From positions 682,001 to 746,000 of the forward strand of contig JADJWD010000007.1 of the NCBI GenBank assembly GCA_016716535.1: a stretch of 64,000 nt of DNA, read 5' to 3'. Within the stretch, counting starts at the first letter, position 1. Each line of letters starts with the position of its first letter. Of the stretch, positions 17,631-25,597 are shown one piece after another. Position numbers and translations under genes: made by a program. Origin of the DNA: Betaproteobacteria bacterium (GTDB taxonomy: Bacteria; Pseudomonadota; Gammaproteobacteria; Burkholderiales; Burkholderiaceae_C). The notes beneath the pieces were generated by a model. The model did no database searches and was not told where the DNA came from. It saw nothing but the letters and a program-made list of their open reading frames with translations.

Positions 17631-18101
17631 TCACTTGACGCGCAGCAGTTCGCCGTCGCGGCCCTTGCGGTAGCCGCCGCTCGGCGTGAAGTAGCCGGGC
17701 TTGTCGATGTCGGCGAGCTTGGGCATGTTCTTGCCGGCGTAGGGCTGGATCGAGCCCTCTTCGGTGGTGCGGATCGGGAACTTGAAGCGCTTCAGCGTGC
17801 CGTTGCGGAACTTGATCGTCCACATGATCGAGTCCGAGCCGCGCAGCGGCTGCACCGAGCCGCCCAGCGGCACGATGTCGGCGTAGTGCCGCACCTCGAT
17901 GGCGTTCTGCGGGCAGATCTTCACGCAGGAGTAGCACTCCCAGCACTGCTCGGGCTCCTGGTTGTACGCCTTCATCGGATGGCCGGTGGTGCTGCCGTCC
18001 TTGTCCAGCATCATCAGGTCGTGCGGGCAGATGTACATGCAGGCGGTCTTGTCCTGGCCCTTGCAGCCATCGCACTTGTCGGTGCGTACGTAGGTCGGCA
18101 T
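17631..18101 (-). CDS. aprB: AprB, APS reductase iron-sulfur subunit
   Basis: A 156-residue beta subunit. The N-terminal ferredoxin part has KCDGCKGQDKTACMYICP and CWECYSCVKICP, giving two [4Fe-4S] clusters; the C-terminal extension that wraps around AprA is present. It lies between sat (60-base gap) and aprA (33-base gap), the order sat-aprB-aprA. It passes electrons from the AprA flavin to the membrane-side acceptor. Confidence 0.97.
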   Translation of the reverse strand: MPTYVRTDKCDGCKGQDKTACMYICPHDLMMLDKDGSTTGHPMKAYNQEPEQCWECYSCVKICPQNAIEVRHYADIVPLGGSVQPLRGSDSIMWTIKFRNGTLKRFKFPIRTTEEGSIQPYAGKNMPKLADIDKPGYFTPSGGYRKGRDGELLRVK

Positions 18102-18161
18102 CGTCGGTTCTCCGTGGGTGTAACTGATAAGTTAGGTCGTTTCGACTTCGATCGTGGCCGG

Positions 18162-19370
18162 TCAGGCCGTGGCCTTCGCCGCCGGGGCCGGTGCGGCGGC
18201 CAGGCTCGCGTAGTACTCGCGCAGGACGTCCAGCACCTCGGGGCGGCTGAACTCCTTGGGCACCGGCTGCCCCTCGGACAGCCACTTGCGCAGCTGCGTG
18301 CCGCTGACCTGCAGACGGTCGGCGTCGTCGTGCGGGCAGGTGCGGCCGCTGGCCATGCCGCCGCAGCGGTAGCACCAGAACGACACGTCGATGCGCAGCG
18401 CCTGCGTCTCGAGCGCCCCTTCGGGGATCTCGTCGAAGATGCGGTGCGCGTCGAACGGCCCGTAGTAGCTGCCGACGCCGGCGTGGTCGCGGCCGACGAT
18501 CAAGTGCGAGCAGCCGTAGTTCTGTCGGAACAGCGCATGCAGCAACGCCTCGCGCGGGCCGGCGTAGCGCATGTCCAGCGGGTAGCCGGCCTGCACGATC
18601 GTCGACGGCACGAAGTAGTTCTTCGCCAGCGCGGCGATGGCGCGCGTGCGCACCTCGGCCGGGATGTCGCCGGGCTTCAGCGCGCCAAGCAGCGAGTGCA
18701 CGAGCACGCCGTCGCAGACTTCGATGGCCACCTTCGCGAGGTACTCGTGCGAGCGGTGCATCGGGTTGCGCGTCTGGAATGCGGCCACGCGCGACCAGCC
18801 GCGGCTCTCGAACAACGCGCGCGTCTGCGCCGGCGTCATGTAGAGCTCGCCGTAGGCCTGCGGGAAGCCGCCGTCGGAGAGCACCTTCACCGGCCCCGCC
18901 AGGTTCACCGGCAGTTGCTCCATCACCATCTTCACACCCGGGTGCGCCGGGTCGGTGGTGCGGAAGACGCGCACGCACTCGTGCGCCTTGTCGATGCGGT
19001 AGCGCTCGGCGACCTGCATCGTCGCGAGCACGTGGCCATCGTCGGGGTCCAACAGCGCGACCTCGCCCCCGGGCGGGATCAACGCCGCGTCGGCTTCGGA
19101 CACCGACAGCGTGATCGGGATCGGCCAGAACAGGCCGTCCGACAACTTCATGTGATCGCAGGCGCCGCGCCAGTCGGCCTCGCCCATGAAGCCATCCAGC
19201 GGCGTGAAGCCGCCGATGCCGAGCATCAGGATGTCGCCGCGCTCGCGCGAGCTGACGCGCACCTGCGGCATGCCGGCGGCACGCTGGCGCTCGGCCGCCG
19301 CAGCGGCGCCCTCCAGCAGCAGCGGCTTGAGCGCCCCTCCACCGTGCGGCCGCACAAGCGTTGGCTTCAT
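18162..19370 (-). CDS. sat: Sat, dissimilatory ATP sulfurylase
   Basis: A 402-residue ATP sulfurylase. The nucleotide-binding QTRNPMHRSHE lies at residues 199-209 and GRDHAG near 285. A C-x2-C-x8-C-x-H set near residues 333-346 matches the zinc-binding site of dissimilatory enzymes. In the oxidative direction it converts APS and pyrophosphate to ATP and sulfate, giving substrate-level ATP. It is the first gene of the sat-aprBA operon and is divergent from a LysR-type regulator. Confidence 0.96.
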   Translation of the reverse strand: MKPTLVRPHGGGALKPLLLEGAAAAAERQRAAGMPQVRVSSRERGDILMLGIGGFTPLDGFMGEADWRGACDHMKLSDGLFWPIPITLSVSEADAALIPPGGEVALLDPDDGHVLATMQVAERYRIDKAHECVRVFRTTDPAHPGVKMVMEQLPVNLAGPVKVLSDGGFPQAYGELYMTPAQTRALFESRGWSRVAAFQTRNPMHRSHEYLAKVAIEVCDGVLVHSLLGALKPGDIPAEVRTRAIAALAKNYFVPSTIVQAGYPLDMRYAGPREALLHALFRQNYGCSHLIVGRDHAGVGSYYGPFDAHRIFDEIPEGALETQALRIDVSFWCYRCGGMASGRTCPHDDADRLQVSGTQLRKWLSEGQPVPKEFSRPEVLDVLREYYASLAAAPAPAAKATA

Positions 19371-19408
19371 CCCGAACCTCCTCCTGGCCCTGATGGCGTC
19401 AGGGTCGA

Positions 19409-19421
19409 TAGGGAAATCCTA
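19409..19421. promoter_or_regulatory. Candidate LysR-type binding site between sat and lysR
   Basis: TAGG-GAAAT-CCTA is a perfect dyad with exactly the T-N11-A spacing recognised by LysR-type regulators. It lies 38 bases before the sat start and 42 bases before the regulator start, in an unusually A-rich 93-base intergenic region. It probably controls one or both genes; this has not been demonstrated. Confidence 0.6.
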
Positions 19422-19463
19422 GGTACCGCGCTTCAAAAGAAAAAACGGACAATACCGGTCACC

Positions 19464-20591
19464 GTGAGCGACAAAACCGATCAGGATTCCCTTTCGGGTT
19501 CGTGTCCGGGTTTACCCGAGGCGACTTCGACAGCGCATCCGCTGCTGGCCGCGCGGCTGCGCATCAGCCTGCGCCAGCTCGAGGTGTTTGTCGCCACCGC
19601 GCGGGCCGGCTCCACACGGTCGGCGGCAGATCGCGTCGCCCGTTCTCAATCGGCGGCCAGCGCCGCCATCGCTGATCTCGAAGCGACCCTCGGCGTGGAG
19701 TTGTTCGACCGCGTGCGCCGGCGCCTGCTGCTCAACGAAAACGGCCGCGCGCTGCTGCCCAAGGCGGCGTCGCTGCTCGACCACGCGGCCGATCTCGAGC
19801 ACCTTTTCAGCGGCGCACACGCCGCGCCGCTGCGCGTGGCCGCCAGCCTGACGATCGGCGAGGTGCTGCTGCCTTCGCTGGTGGCGCGCTGGTCCGAGGC
19901 GCATCCGGCGAGCCCGGTGCACATCGCGGTCGCGAATTCGAGCGAGGTCATCGACGCGGTGGCCGCCTTCGACGTCGACATCGGCTTCATCGAAGGGCCG
20001 CAGACGCACCCGGATCTCTCGGTGCAGCCGTGGCTGAACGACGAACTGGTCGTCGTCGCCGCGCCGGATCACCCGCTGGCACAGGCGCGGCCTGTGCCGC
20101 TGGAGACGCTGCGCCGGCAGCGCTGGGCGCTGCGCGAGCCGGGCTCGGGCACGCGCGAGGCGAGTGACCGCTGGCTGCTCGAACACCTGGGCTCGATCGA
20201 CGTCGCCTTCGAGCTCGGCAGCAGCGAGACGCTGCGCCGCGTCGTCGGCACCGGCACTGCGGTGGGCTGCCTGTCGCGCCACGCCGCCGCGGCGGCGCTG
20301 GCCAGCGGTTCGCTGGTCGAGCTGCCGACGCGGCTGCCGCCACGCGCGCGGCGGCTGGCGATCGTCGTGCACAAGGACAAGCGGCTCGGGCGCGGCGCCA
20401 GCGACTTCCTGCACCACTGCCTCGGCGCGGGCGACGAGCAGAATGGCGCGGCGCAGGCGCTGCCTTGCGACGAAGAAGTGGCGGCCGGATTGCCGGTGGC
20501 GCAGGCGGCGCTGGCCGTGCGGTCAGCGCAAGTGGCGCTGGCCGCCAACGGCAATGCCCCCGTCAGCGCAGCCGCGAGGTTTCCCGCATGA
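19464..20591 (+). CDS. LysR-family transcriptional regulator divergent from sat
   Basis: A 375-residue LysR-type regulator. The winged helix begins near residue 35 (ISLRQLEVFVATARAGSTRSAADR), followed by the type 2 periplasmic-binding-like effector domain. A C-terminal alanine-rich tail of about 50 residues exceeds usual length. The GTG at 19464 was chosen because no ATG lies before the helix-turn-helix. Divergence from sat and the T-N11-A dyad between them suggest control of sat-aprBA. The effector is unknown; CysB-type sensing of a sulfur metabolite is only a guess. Confidence 0.85.
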   Translation: MSDKTDQDSLSGSCPGLPEATSTAHPLLAARLRISLRQLEVFVATARAGSTRSAADRVARSQSAASAAIADLEATLGVELFDRVRRRLLLNENGRALLPKAASLLDHAADLEHLFSGAHAAPLRVAASLTIGEVLLPSLVARWSEAHPASPVHIAVANSSEVIDAVAAFDVDIGFIEGPQTHPDLSVQPWLNDELVVVAAPDHPLAQARPVPLETLRRQRWALREPGSGTREASDRWLLEHLGSIDVAFELGSSETLRRVVGTGTAVGCLSRHAAAAALASGSLVELPTRLPPRARRLAIVVHKDKRLGRGASDFLHHCLGAGDEQNGAAQALPCDEEVAAGLPVAQAALAVRSAQVALAANGNAPVSAAARFPA

Positions 20592-20685
20592 GCCGACGCA
20601 TCGCTGCGCCAGGTCGTAAGCTTCGAAGGGCAGGCACCCGCCGCTTGCGAATCGGTTGCGTTTCGCCCCAACGCCGCGCCTCGAA

Positions 20686-22059
20686 ATGTCCGTCGTGATG
20701 CTCTCCGCGATGCCCAGCCCGCCCGCCGCTTCAGCGTCGACGGCGCGGCCAAGCACGCCCAGTGCGCCCGGCACTGCGGCGCCCACGCACACCAGCGCCT
20801 CCGACCTGCTCGTCACGCTGACCGCGGGCCTGGCCGCCGGCAACGACCTGGGCGGCCTCGTCGTGCGCTTGCTGCAGCCGCTGGCGCACATCGCCGGCGC
20901 CGGTGCCGCCGCGGCGCGCGTGCTCGACACCACCGGCCAGCGCATGCTGCTGATCGGCAGCGTCGGCCTGCCGGCCGAAGTGGAGCAGGCCGAGCGTGCC
21001 GTCGAAGCCGGCTGCGGCGTCTGCGGCGCCGCGCTCGCCGGGCAGCAGGCGATGCGCGCGCACGACCTGTCGCCTTGCGGGCGCCGCAGCGCGGGGCCCT
21101 ACTTCGGCCACCAGTGCGCGCACGTGCTGGCGGTGCCGATGCAGTTCCGCGGCCACGTGCTCGGCCTGTTCAACCTCTTCTTCGACGCCCGCCACGAGCC
21201 GCCACCCGACGTGCTGGCGCTGCTGGAAACCGTGGGCGCGCTGCTCGGCCTGGCGCTGCACAACGCGCGGCTGGAGCGCGAGAACCTCGCCGCGTCGATG
21301 CTGCACGAGCGCCAAGCGCTGGCCGCCGACGTGCACGACTCGATCGGCCAGAGCCTCGCGTTCGTGAAGATGCGCCTGCCGCTGCTGCACGACGCCATCC
21401 GCCACGGCCCGCCGGGCGACGCCGAGCGCTATTTCGACGACGTGCGCGCCGCGGTGGGCCAGGCGCACGCCAGCCTGCGCGGCATCCTGGCGCAGTACCG
21501 CAGCCCGCCCGACCCGCTGGGCCTGGCGCATGCGCTCGAACGCACCGCCGAAAGCTTCCGCCGTGCGTGCCCGGCCACGCTCGAGCTGGACAACCGGCTG
21601 CCCGCCGGGCTGCTCGCCCCCGAGCAGGAGTCGCAGCTCGCGCACATCGCGCAGGAGGCGCTGCTCAACGCCGCCCGCCACGCCGCCGCGCGGCGCGTGT
21701 GGCTGCACCTCGATTGCATCGAACGCACCGACGGCCGCGTCGTGCAACTGCTCGTGCAGGACGATGGCGCCGGGCCGGGCGCCGCGGCCGACCTGTCGTC
21801 GGGTGATGGCACGGCTGGCGGGGCGAACGGCGGCGCCCATCTCATCGCCGCGAATGCCGAGGCCGCCGGCAGCCACTACGGCATGGCCATCATGCGCGAC
21901 CGCGCGCGGCGCCTCGGCGGCCGGCTCGAGGTGCGCGCGCGTGCCGGCGGCGGCACGACCGTGCGGCTGGAGTTCCCGCTGCCCGGACGCACCGCCGCGT
22001 CTGCGCCGGCCAATCTGCCGCCCGCGGGCGCACCCACCTCGGCCGAGGAGTTGCACTGA
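20686..22059 (+). CDS. Soluble NarX-type sensor histidine kinase with four-cysteine GAF region
   Basis: A 457-residue kinase without membrane segments. A GAF-like sensor region (about residues 45-195) carries Cys110, Cys113, Cys131 and Cys144, spaced like the cysteine cluster of NarX-type central domains. The HisKA_3 phosphoacceptor motif DVHDSIGQ follows near residue 224 and an HATPase domain ends the protein. ATG at 20686 was taken; an upstream in-frame TTG at 20656 is less likely. The stop overlaps the response regulator start (TGATG). Location between apr and dsr suggests sensing of sulfur or redox state; inference. Confidence 0.85.
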   Translation: MSVVMLSAMPSPPAASASTARPSTPSAPGTAAPTHTSASDLLVTLTAGLAAGNDLGGLVVRLLQPLAHIAGAGAAAARVLDTTGQRMLLIGSVGLPAEVEQAERAVEAGCGVCGAALAGQQAMRAHDLSPCGRRSAGPYFGHQCAHVLAVPMQFRGHVLGLFNLFFDARHEPPPDVLALLETVGALLGLALHNARLERENLAASMLHERQALAADVHDSIGQSLAFVKMRLPLLHDAIRHGPPGDAERYFDDVRAAVGQAHASLRGILAQYRSPPDPLGLAHALERTAESFRRACPATLELDNRLPAGLLAPEQESQLAHIAQEALLNAARHAAARRVWLHLDCIERTDGRVVQLLVQDDGAGPGAAADLSSGDGTAGGANGGAHLIAANAEAAGSHYGMAIMRDRARRLGGRLEVRARAGGGTTVRLEFPLPGRTAASAPANLPPAGAPTSAEELH

Positions 22060-22718
22060 TGCCCGCGCCGCGCCTCGTGCTCGTCGACGACCATGCGCTG
22101 TGCCGCACGGGGCTGTCGGACCTGTTGCGCCAGCGCGGCGGCATGGACGTCGTCGCCGCGCTCGGCGACCTCACGCAGGTGGCGCCGACGCTGCGCGAGC
22201 ACAAGCCCGACCTGCTCGTGCTCGACCTGCGCATGCCGGGCAGCGACGGCCTGACGTTGCTGCGCACCCTGCGCGCCGAGGGCATCGACACGCCGGCGTT
22301 GATCCTGACGATGAGCGATTCCGAGCACGACCTCGCCGCGGCGCTGCGCGCCGGCGTGCGCGGCTACTTGCTGAAGGACATGGAGCCCGAGGAGGTGGTG
22401 CAGGCGATCGGCAACGCAGCGCGCGGCGAACTCGTCGTCGCGCCGGCGATGACGCTGAAGCTCGCGCAGCTGCTGCAAGCCGGCCCGCGCGCCGGCAACC
22501 GGCACGACCTGATCGCCTCACTCACCGAACGCGAACGCCAGATCCTCGACCACCTCGCCCGCGGCGAGAGCAACAAGACCATCGCGCGCGCGCTCGACAT
22601 CAGCCACGACACCGTGAAGCTGCACGTGCGCCACATCCTCGCCAAGCTGAACCTCAGCTCGCGGGTCGAAGCGGCGGTGTTCGCGGTGGAGTCGAGGGTG
22701 GGGCCGGGGCCGAGGTAG
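22059..22718 (+). CDS. NarL/FixJ-type response regulator
   Basis: A 219-residue two-domain regulator. The receiver has the acidic pair DDH, the phosphoacceptor in VLDLRMPG near residue 55, a TMSD threonine near 86 and the lysine of LLKD near 106. A LuxR-type helix-turn-helix (LTERERQILDHLARG, NKTIARALDISHDTVKLHV) fills the C-terminus. It is translationally coupled to the kinase gene. It is a reasonable candidate to bind the recurring TAGCCC-N4-GGGTA motifs found near soeA, dsrA and tusA. Confidence 0.9.
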   Translation: MPAPRLVLVDDHALCRTGLSDLLRQRGGMDVVAALGDLTQVAPTLREHKPDLLVLDLRMPGSDGLTLLRTLRAEGIDTPALILTMSDSEHDLAAALRAGVRGYLLKDMEPEEVVQAIGNAARGELVVAPAMTLKLAQLLQAGPRAGNRHDLIASLTERERQILDHLARGESNKTIARALDISHDTVKLHVRHILAKLNLSSRVEAAVFAVESRVGPGPR

Positions 22719-22740
22719 GGCTCGAACGCGAACGCCTCGG

Positions 22741-22922
22741 CCCTCGGTGGCGGCGACCTTGATCGAGCAAGCCGTTGCGGATCCCTCCTTCGCATGCCAC
22801 GGCGGTGCCGGATCGGGCCATCGGGGGTCCCCGCGGAGCGAGGTAAAGGATGCATCGTGGGCGAGCGAAGCGAAGCCAAGAAAAGGACACGAGCGCAGTG
22901 GGGACCCCCGGTGGCCCGATCC
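22741..22922. repeat. Dispersed inverted-repeat element, copy 3, with shared flank
   Basis: The unit at 22810-22922 has 25-base arms (22810-22834 and 22898-22922) around a core with GCGAGCGAAGCGAAGCCAAG, almost identical to copy 2. The 70 bases before it resemble the flank of copy 2. It fills the gap between the response regulator and cobA, at the converging 3' ends of two transcripts. Confidence 0.85.
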
Positions 22923-22995
22923 CGCCACGACCGGTGTCGGACGAGACGGAAGAGCCCTGACCTCGCGCGGGCCTCCCGCAGGACCCGCGCGGACT

Positions 22996-23877
22996 TCAGC
23001 GCGAGCGCGCCATCTCCTCGAACCACGCCAGCCGCTCGCGCAGCCGCACCACTTCGCCGACGATCGTCAGGCTCGGCGACGCGAGCCCCGCCTTCGCCGC
23101 GGCGTCGGCCACGGTGGCCAGCGTCGCCGTGACGACACGCTGCGCCGGCAGCGTGCCCTTGGAGATCACTGCCGCCGGCCACTCGGGCGGCAGGCCGTGC
23201 GCCATCAGCTCGGCCGCGATCGTCGCCAGGCCCGCGAGGCCCATGTAGATCACCACCGTCTGGCGCTTTCGCGCGAGGCCGGCCCAGTCGAGATCGCAGG
23301 TGCCGTCCTTCAGGTGCCCTGTGACGAAGACGCAGCCTTGCGCGTGGTCGCGATGCGTCAGCGGGATGCCGGCGTAGGCCGCCGCGCCGTGCGCCGCGGT
23401 GATGCCGGGTACCACTTCGAATGATTGGCCAGCCTCGGCGAGCGCCAGCAGTTCTTCGCCGCCGCGGCCGAAGATCAGCGGGTCGCCGCCCTTCAGCCGC
23501 ACGACGCGCCGACCTTCGCGCGCCAGGCGCACGAGCAGTTCGTTGATGCCCTCCTGCGCCATGCTGTGGTTGGCGCGCTGCTTTCCCGCGTAGATGCGCT
23601 CGGCCGCCGGCGGCACGAGCGCCATCACGCCCGGGCCGACGAGGTTGTCGTAGACGACGACCTCGGCTGCGGCGATCAGCCGCGCGGCGCGCAGCGTCAG
23701 GAGGTCGGCATCGCCGGGGCCGGCGCCCACGAGCGCGACGTGGCCGCGCCGGGCGGGCTGTTCTGGCCGCTCCGGCCGTTCAGATCGTTCGTCAGCCACG
23801 GCCGCCTTTTCAGGCGCGGACACGGGTGCGGGCGCCGGCAGGGGCGCGGGCGGAGGAGACGAGGCGGAGGCGGCCAT
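22996..23877 (-). CDS. cobA: Uroporphyrinogen-III C-methyltransferase
   Basis: A 293-residue SUMT. After a proline/alanine-rich leader the catalytic domain begins near residue 45 with ALVGAGPGDADLLTLRA, followed by RLKGGDPLIFGRGGEE near 130 and typical family segments to the end. It makes precorrin-2 from uroporphyrinogen III, the branch to siroheme, which DsrAB needs. It ends the dsr operon. The ATG at 23877 overlaps dsrN by 68 bases; a GTG at 23823 would reduce the overlap to 14 bases and is possible. Confidence 0.88.
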   Translation of the reverse strand: MAASASSPPPAPLPAPAPVSAPEKAAVADERSERPERPEQPARRGHVALVGAGPGDADLLTLRAARLIAAAEVVVYDNLVGPGVMALVPPAAERIYAGKQRANHSMAQEGINELLVRLAREGRRVVRLKGGDPLIFGRGGEELLALAEAGQSFEVVPGITAAHGAAAYAGIPLTHRDHAQGCVFVTGHLKDGTCDLDWAGLARKRQTVVIYMGLAGLATIAAELMAHGLPPEWPAAVISKGTLPAQRVVTATLATVADAAAKAGLASPSLTIVGEVVRLRERLAWFEEMARSR

Positions 23878-25597
23878 GCGCAGAGGGAGCAGCACCAACA
23901 GGCGTCGGGCGGGCATTGTCTTGCGCGGCCGGCGCGCTGCCGGCGGCGGTGTCTGCATCGAGCGGTTCGTGGCTCTTGCCGCCTTCGCCCCTCGCGGCCG
24001 CCGCGCGCCGCGTAGCCCGTGCGTCACTGACGCTCGCTTTGCGGCCGCGCTCGCGCGCGTCGTCGTACGCTGAACGGGCGGCGCAGGTCGCACGGGCCTC
24101 ACCCGTCTCTCGCGCCTTAAACGCCTCGCCCGCCCGCCGCGCTTCGCGCACGCGTCGCACCTGCGCCAGGAACCGATCGACCCAGCGCACGCCGGCACCA
24201 TGCCGCAGATGGCTGAACGACGCGAGCAGGTTGTGCAGCACGAGCCCGTCGTGCCGGCCGTCGATGCCGTGTCCGCGCTCGACGCGCCAGGCGAAGCGCT
24301 GGCCGGGCGGCAGGCCTTCGAGGCTGGCGTAGTGGAACTCGTGCGCGCGCACCTTGCCAGGCAGCGGCACTGCCGCATCGCTCGCCGGCCACGGCATCGC
24401 GCCGGTCTCGGCCAGTTGCACGTAGCCGCGGCCGACCGGCCGCGCGTGCATCACCGCGTCGGCGGGGATCACGCCCACCATTTCGCTGCTGCGGTCGTGC
24501 CAGCGGATCGAGCGCGCGAGCAGCATCAGCCCGCCGCATTCGGCGTAGGTCGGCAGGCCACCCTCGATCGCCTCGCGCAGCGCGGTGCGCAGCGCCGGGT
24601 TGTCCTCCAGCGCCTCGGCACAGGTCTCGGGGAAACCGCCGCCGATGAAGAGGCCGTCGAGCACCGGCAGCCGCTGGTCGGCGAGCGTGTCGATGAAGAC
24701 GAGTTCGGCGCCGCCGGCGGCGAGCGCTTCGAGGTCGTCGGGGTAATAGAAGCCGAAAGCGCGGTCGCGGGCGATGCCGATGCGCAGGGGCGGTTGCGTC
24801 GGCGTGCCGGCCGCGCGATCGTCGGCAGGCCAGGATGCCGTCGTCGTTGCCGTGGCGGTGGCCGCTTCGGCCGGCGCCTGCGCCAGCGCGCGCACGCGCC
24901 CGAGGTCCACCTGCGAAGCAATCGCCCGCGCCACCTCGGCCACCCACGCCGTGGCGCTGTCGTGCTCGACGCAGGGCACGAGCCCCAGGTGCCGCTCGGC
25001 CAGCGCGAGCCGCGCGTCCTCGGCCACCGCGCCGAGCACCGGCACGTCGGTATAGTGCTCGAGCACGGCGCGCAGCTTGGATTCGTGGCGCGCGCCGCCG
25101 ACGCGGTTGAGGATGACGCCGCCGATCTTGATGTTGCGGTCGAATGCCTGGTAGCCCAGCACCAGCGGCGCGATGCCGCGCGTCATGCCGCGCGCGTCGA
25201 GCACCAGCACGACCGGCGCACCGAGCAGCCGCGCCAATGCCGCGTTGCTGTTGCTGCCGTCCAGCGCCAGGCCGTCGTACAGGCCCTTGTTGCCTTCGAT
25301 CAGCGCGAGGTCGGCGCCGGCGGCCGAGCGGCGCACGCGCTCTTCGATCGCGGCGGCGTCGCTCAGGTGCGGGTCGAGGTTGTAGCAAGGCCGGCCGCTG
25401 GCGAGCGCGAGCCACATCGGGTCGATGTAATCCGGGCCCTTCTTGAAGCACTGCACCGCCAGGCCCTGCGCAGCCCACGCCGCTGCCAAGCCCAGCGTCA
25501 CCGTCGTCTTGCCCGACGACTTGTGCGCGGCGCTGACCAGCAGGCGCGGGGCGCCGGTCGTTGCGGCCTTCGCCGCGGCGCCGCGCCCGCTGCTCAC
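23810..25597 (-). CDS. dsrN: DsrN, glutamine-dependent siroheme/cobyrinate amidase
   Basis: A 595-residue CobB/CbiA-type amidotransferase. A P-loop-like AAHKSSGKTT lies near residue 23, the GATase catalytic cysteine in PTYAECGGLML near residue 355, and the catalytic histidine region near 445. In sulfur oxidisers DsrN amidates siroheme for DsrAB, and its position right after dsrP supports this over cobalamin synthesis. The GTG start overlaps the dsrP stop. The last 110 residues or so are low-complexity, rich in Ala, Arg and Gly, and overlap cobA; the true C-terminus of the fold is earlier. Confidence 0.87.
   Translation of the reverse strand: MSSGRGAAAKAATTGAPRLLVSAAHKSSGKTTVTLGLAAAWAAQGLAVQCFKKGPDYIDPMWLALASGRPCYNLDPHLSDAAAIEERVRRSAAGADLALIEGNKGLYDGLALDGSNSNAALARLLGAPVVLVLDARGMTRGIAPLVLGYQAFDRNIKIGGVILNRVGGARHESKLRAVLEHYTDVPVLGAVAEDARLALAERHLGLVPCVEHDSATAWVAEVARAIASQVDLGRVRALAQAPAEAATATATTTASWPADDRAAGTPTQPPLRIGIARDRAFGFYYPDDLEALAAGGAELVFIDTLADQRLPVLDGLFIGGGFPETCAEALEDNPALRTALREAIEGGLPTYAECGGLMLLARSIRWHDRSSEMVGVIPADAVMHARPVGRGYVQLAETGAMPWPASDAAVPLPGKVRAHEFHYASLEGLPPGQRFAWRVERGHGIDGRHDGLVLHNLLASFSHLRHGAGVRWVDRFLAQVRRVREARRAGEAFKARETGEARATCAARSAYDDARERGRKASVSDARATRRAAAARGEGGKSHEPLDADTAAGSAPAAQDNARPTPVGAAPSAHGRLRLVSSARAPAGARTRVRA

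Noticed and set aside
23810..25597. Cobalamin pathway cobB and cobA as part of a B12 operon
   Set aside because: No other cobalamin genes; position after dsrP and the siroheme need of DsrAB favour dsrN and a siroheme role.
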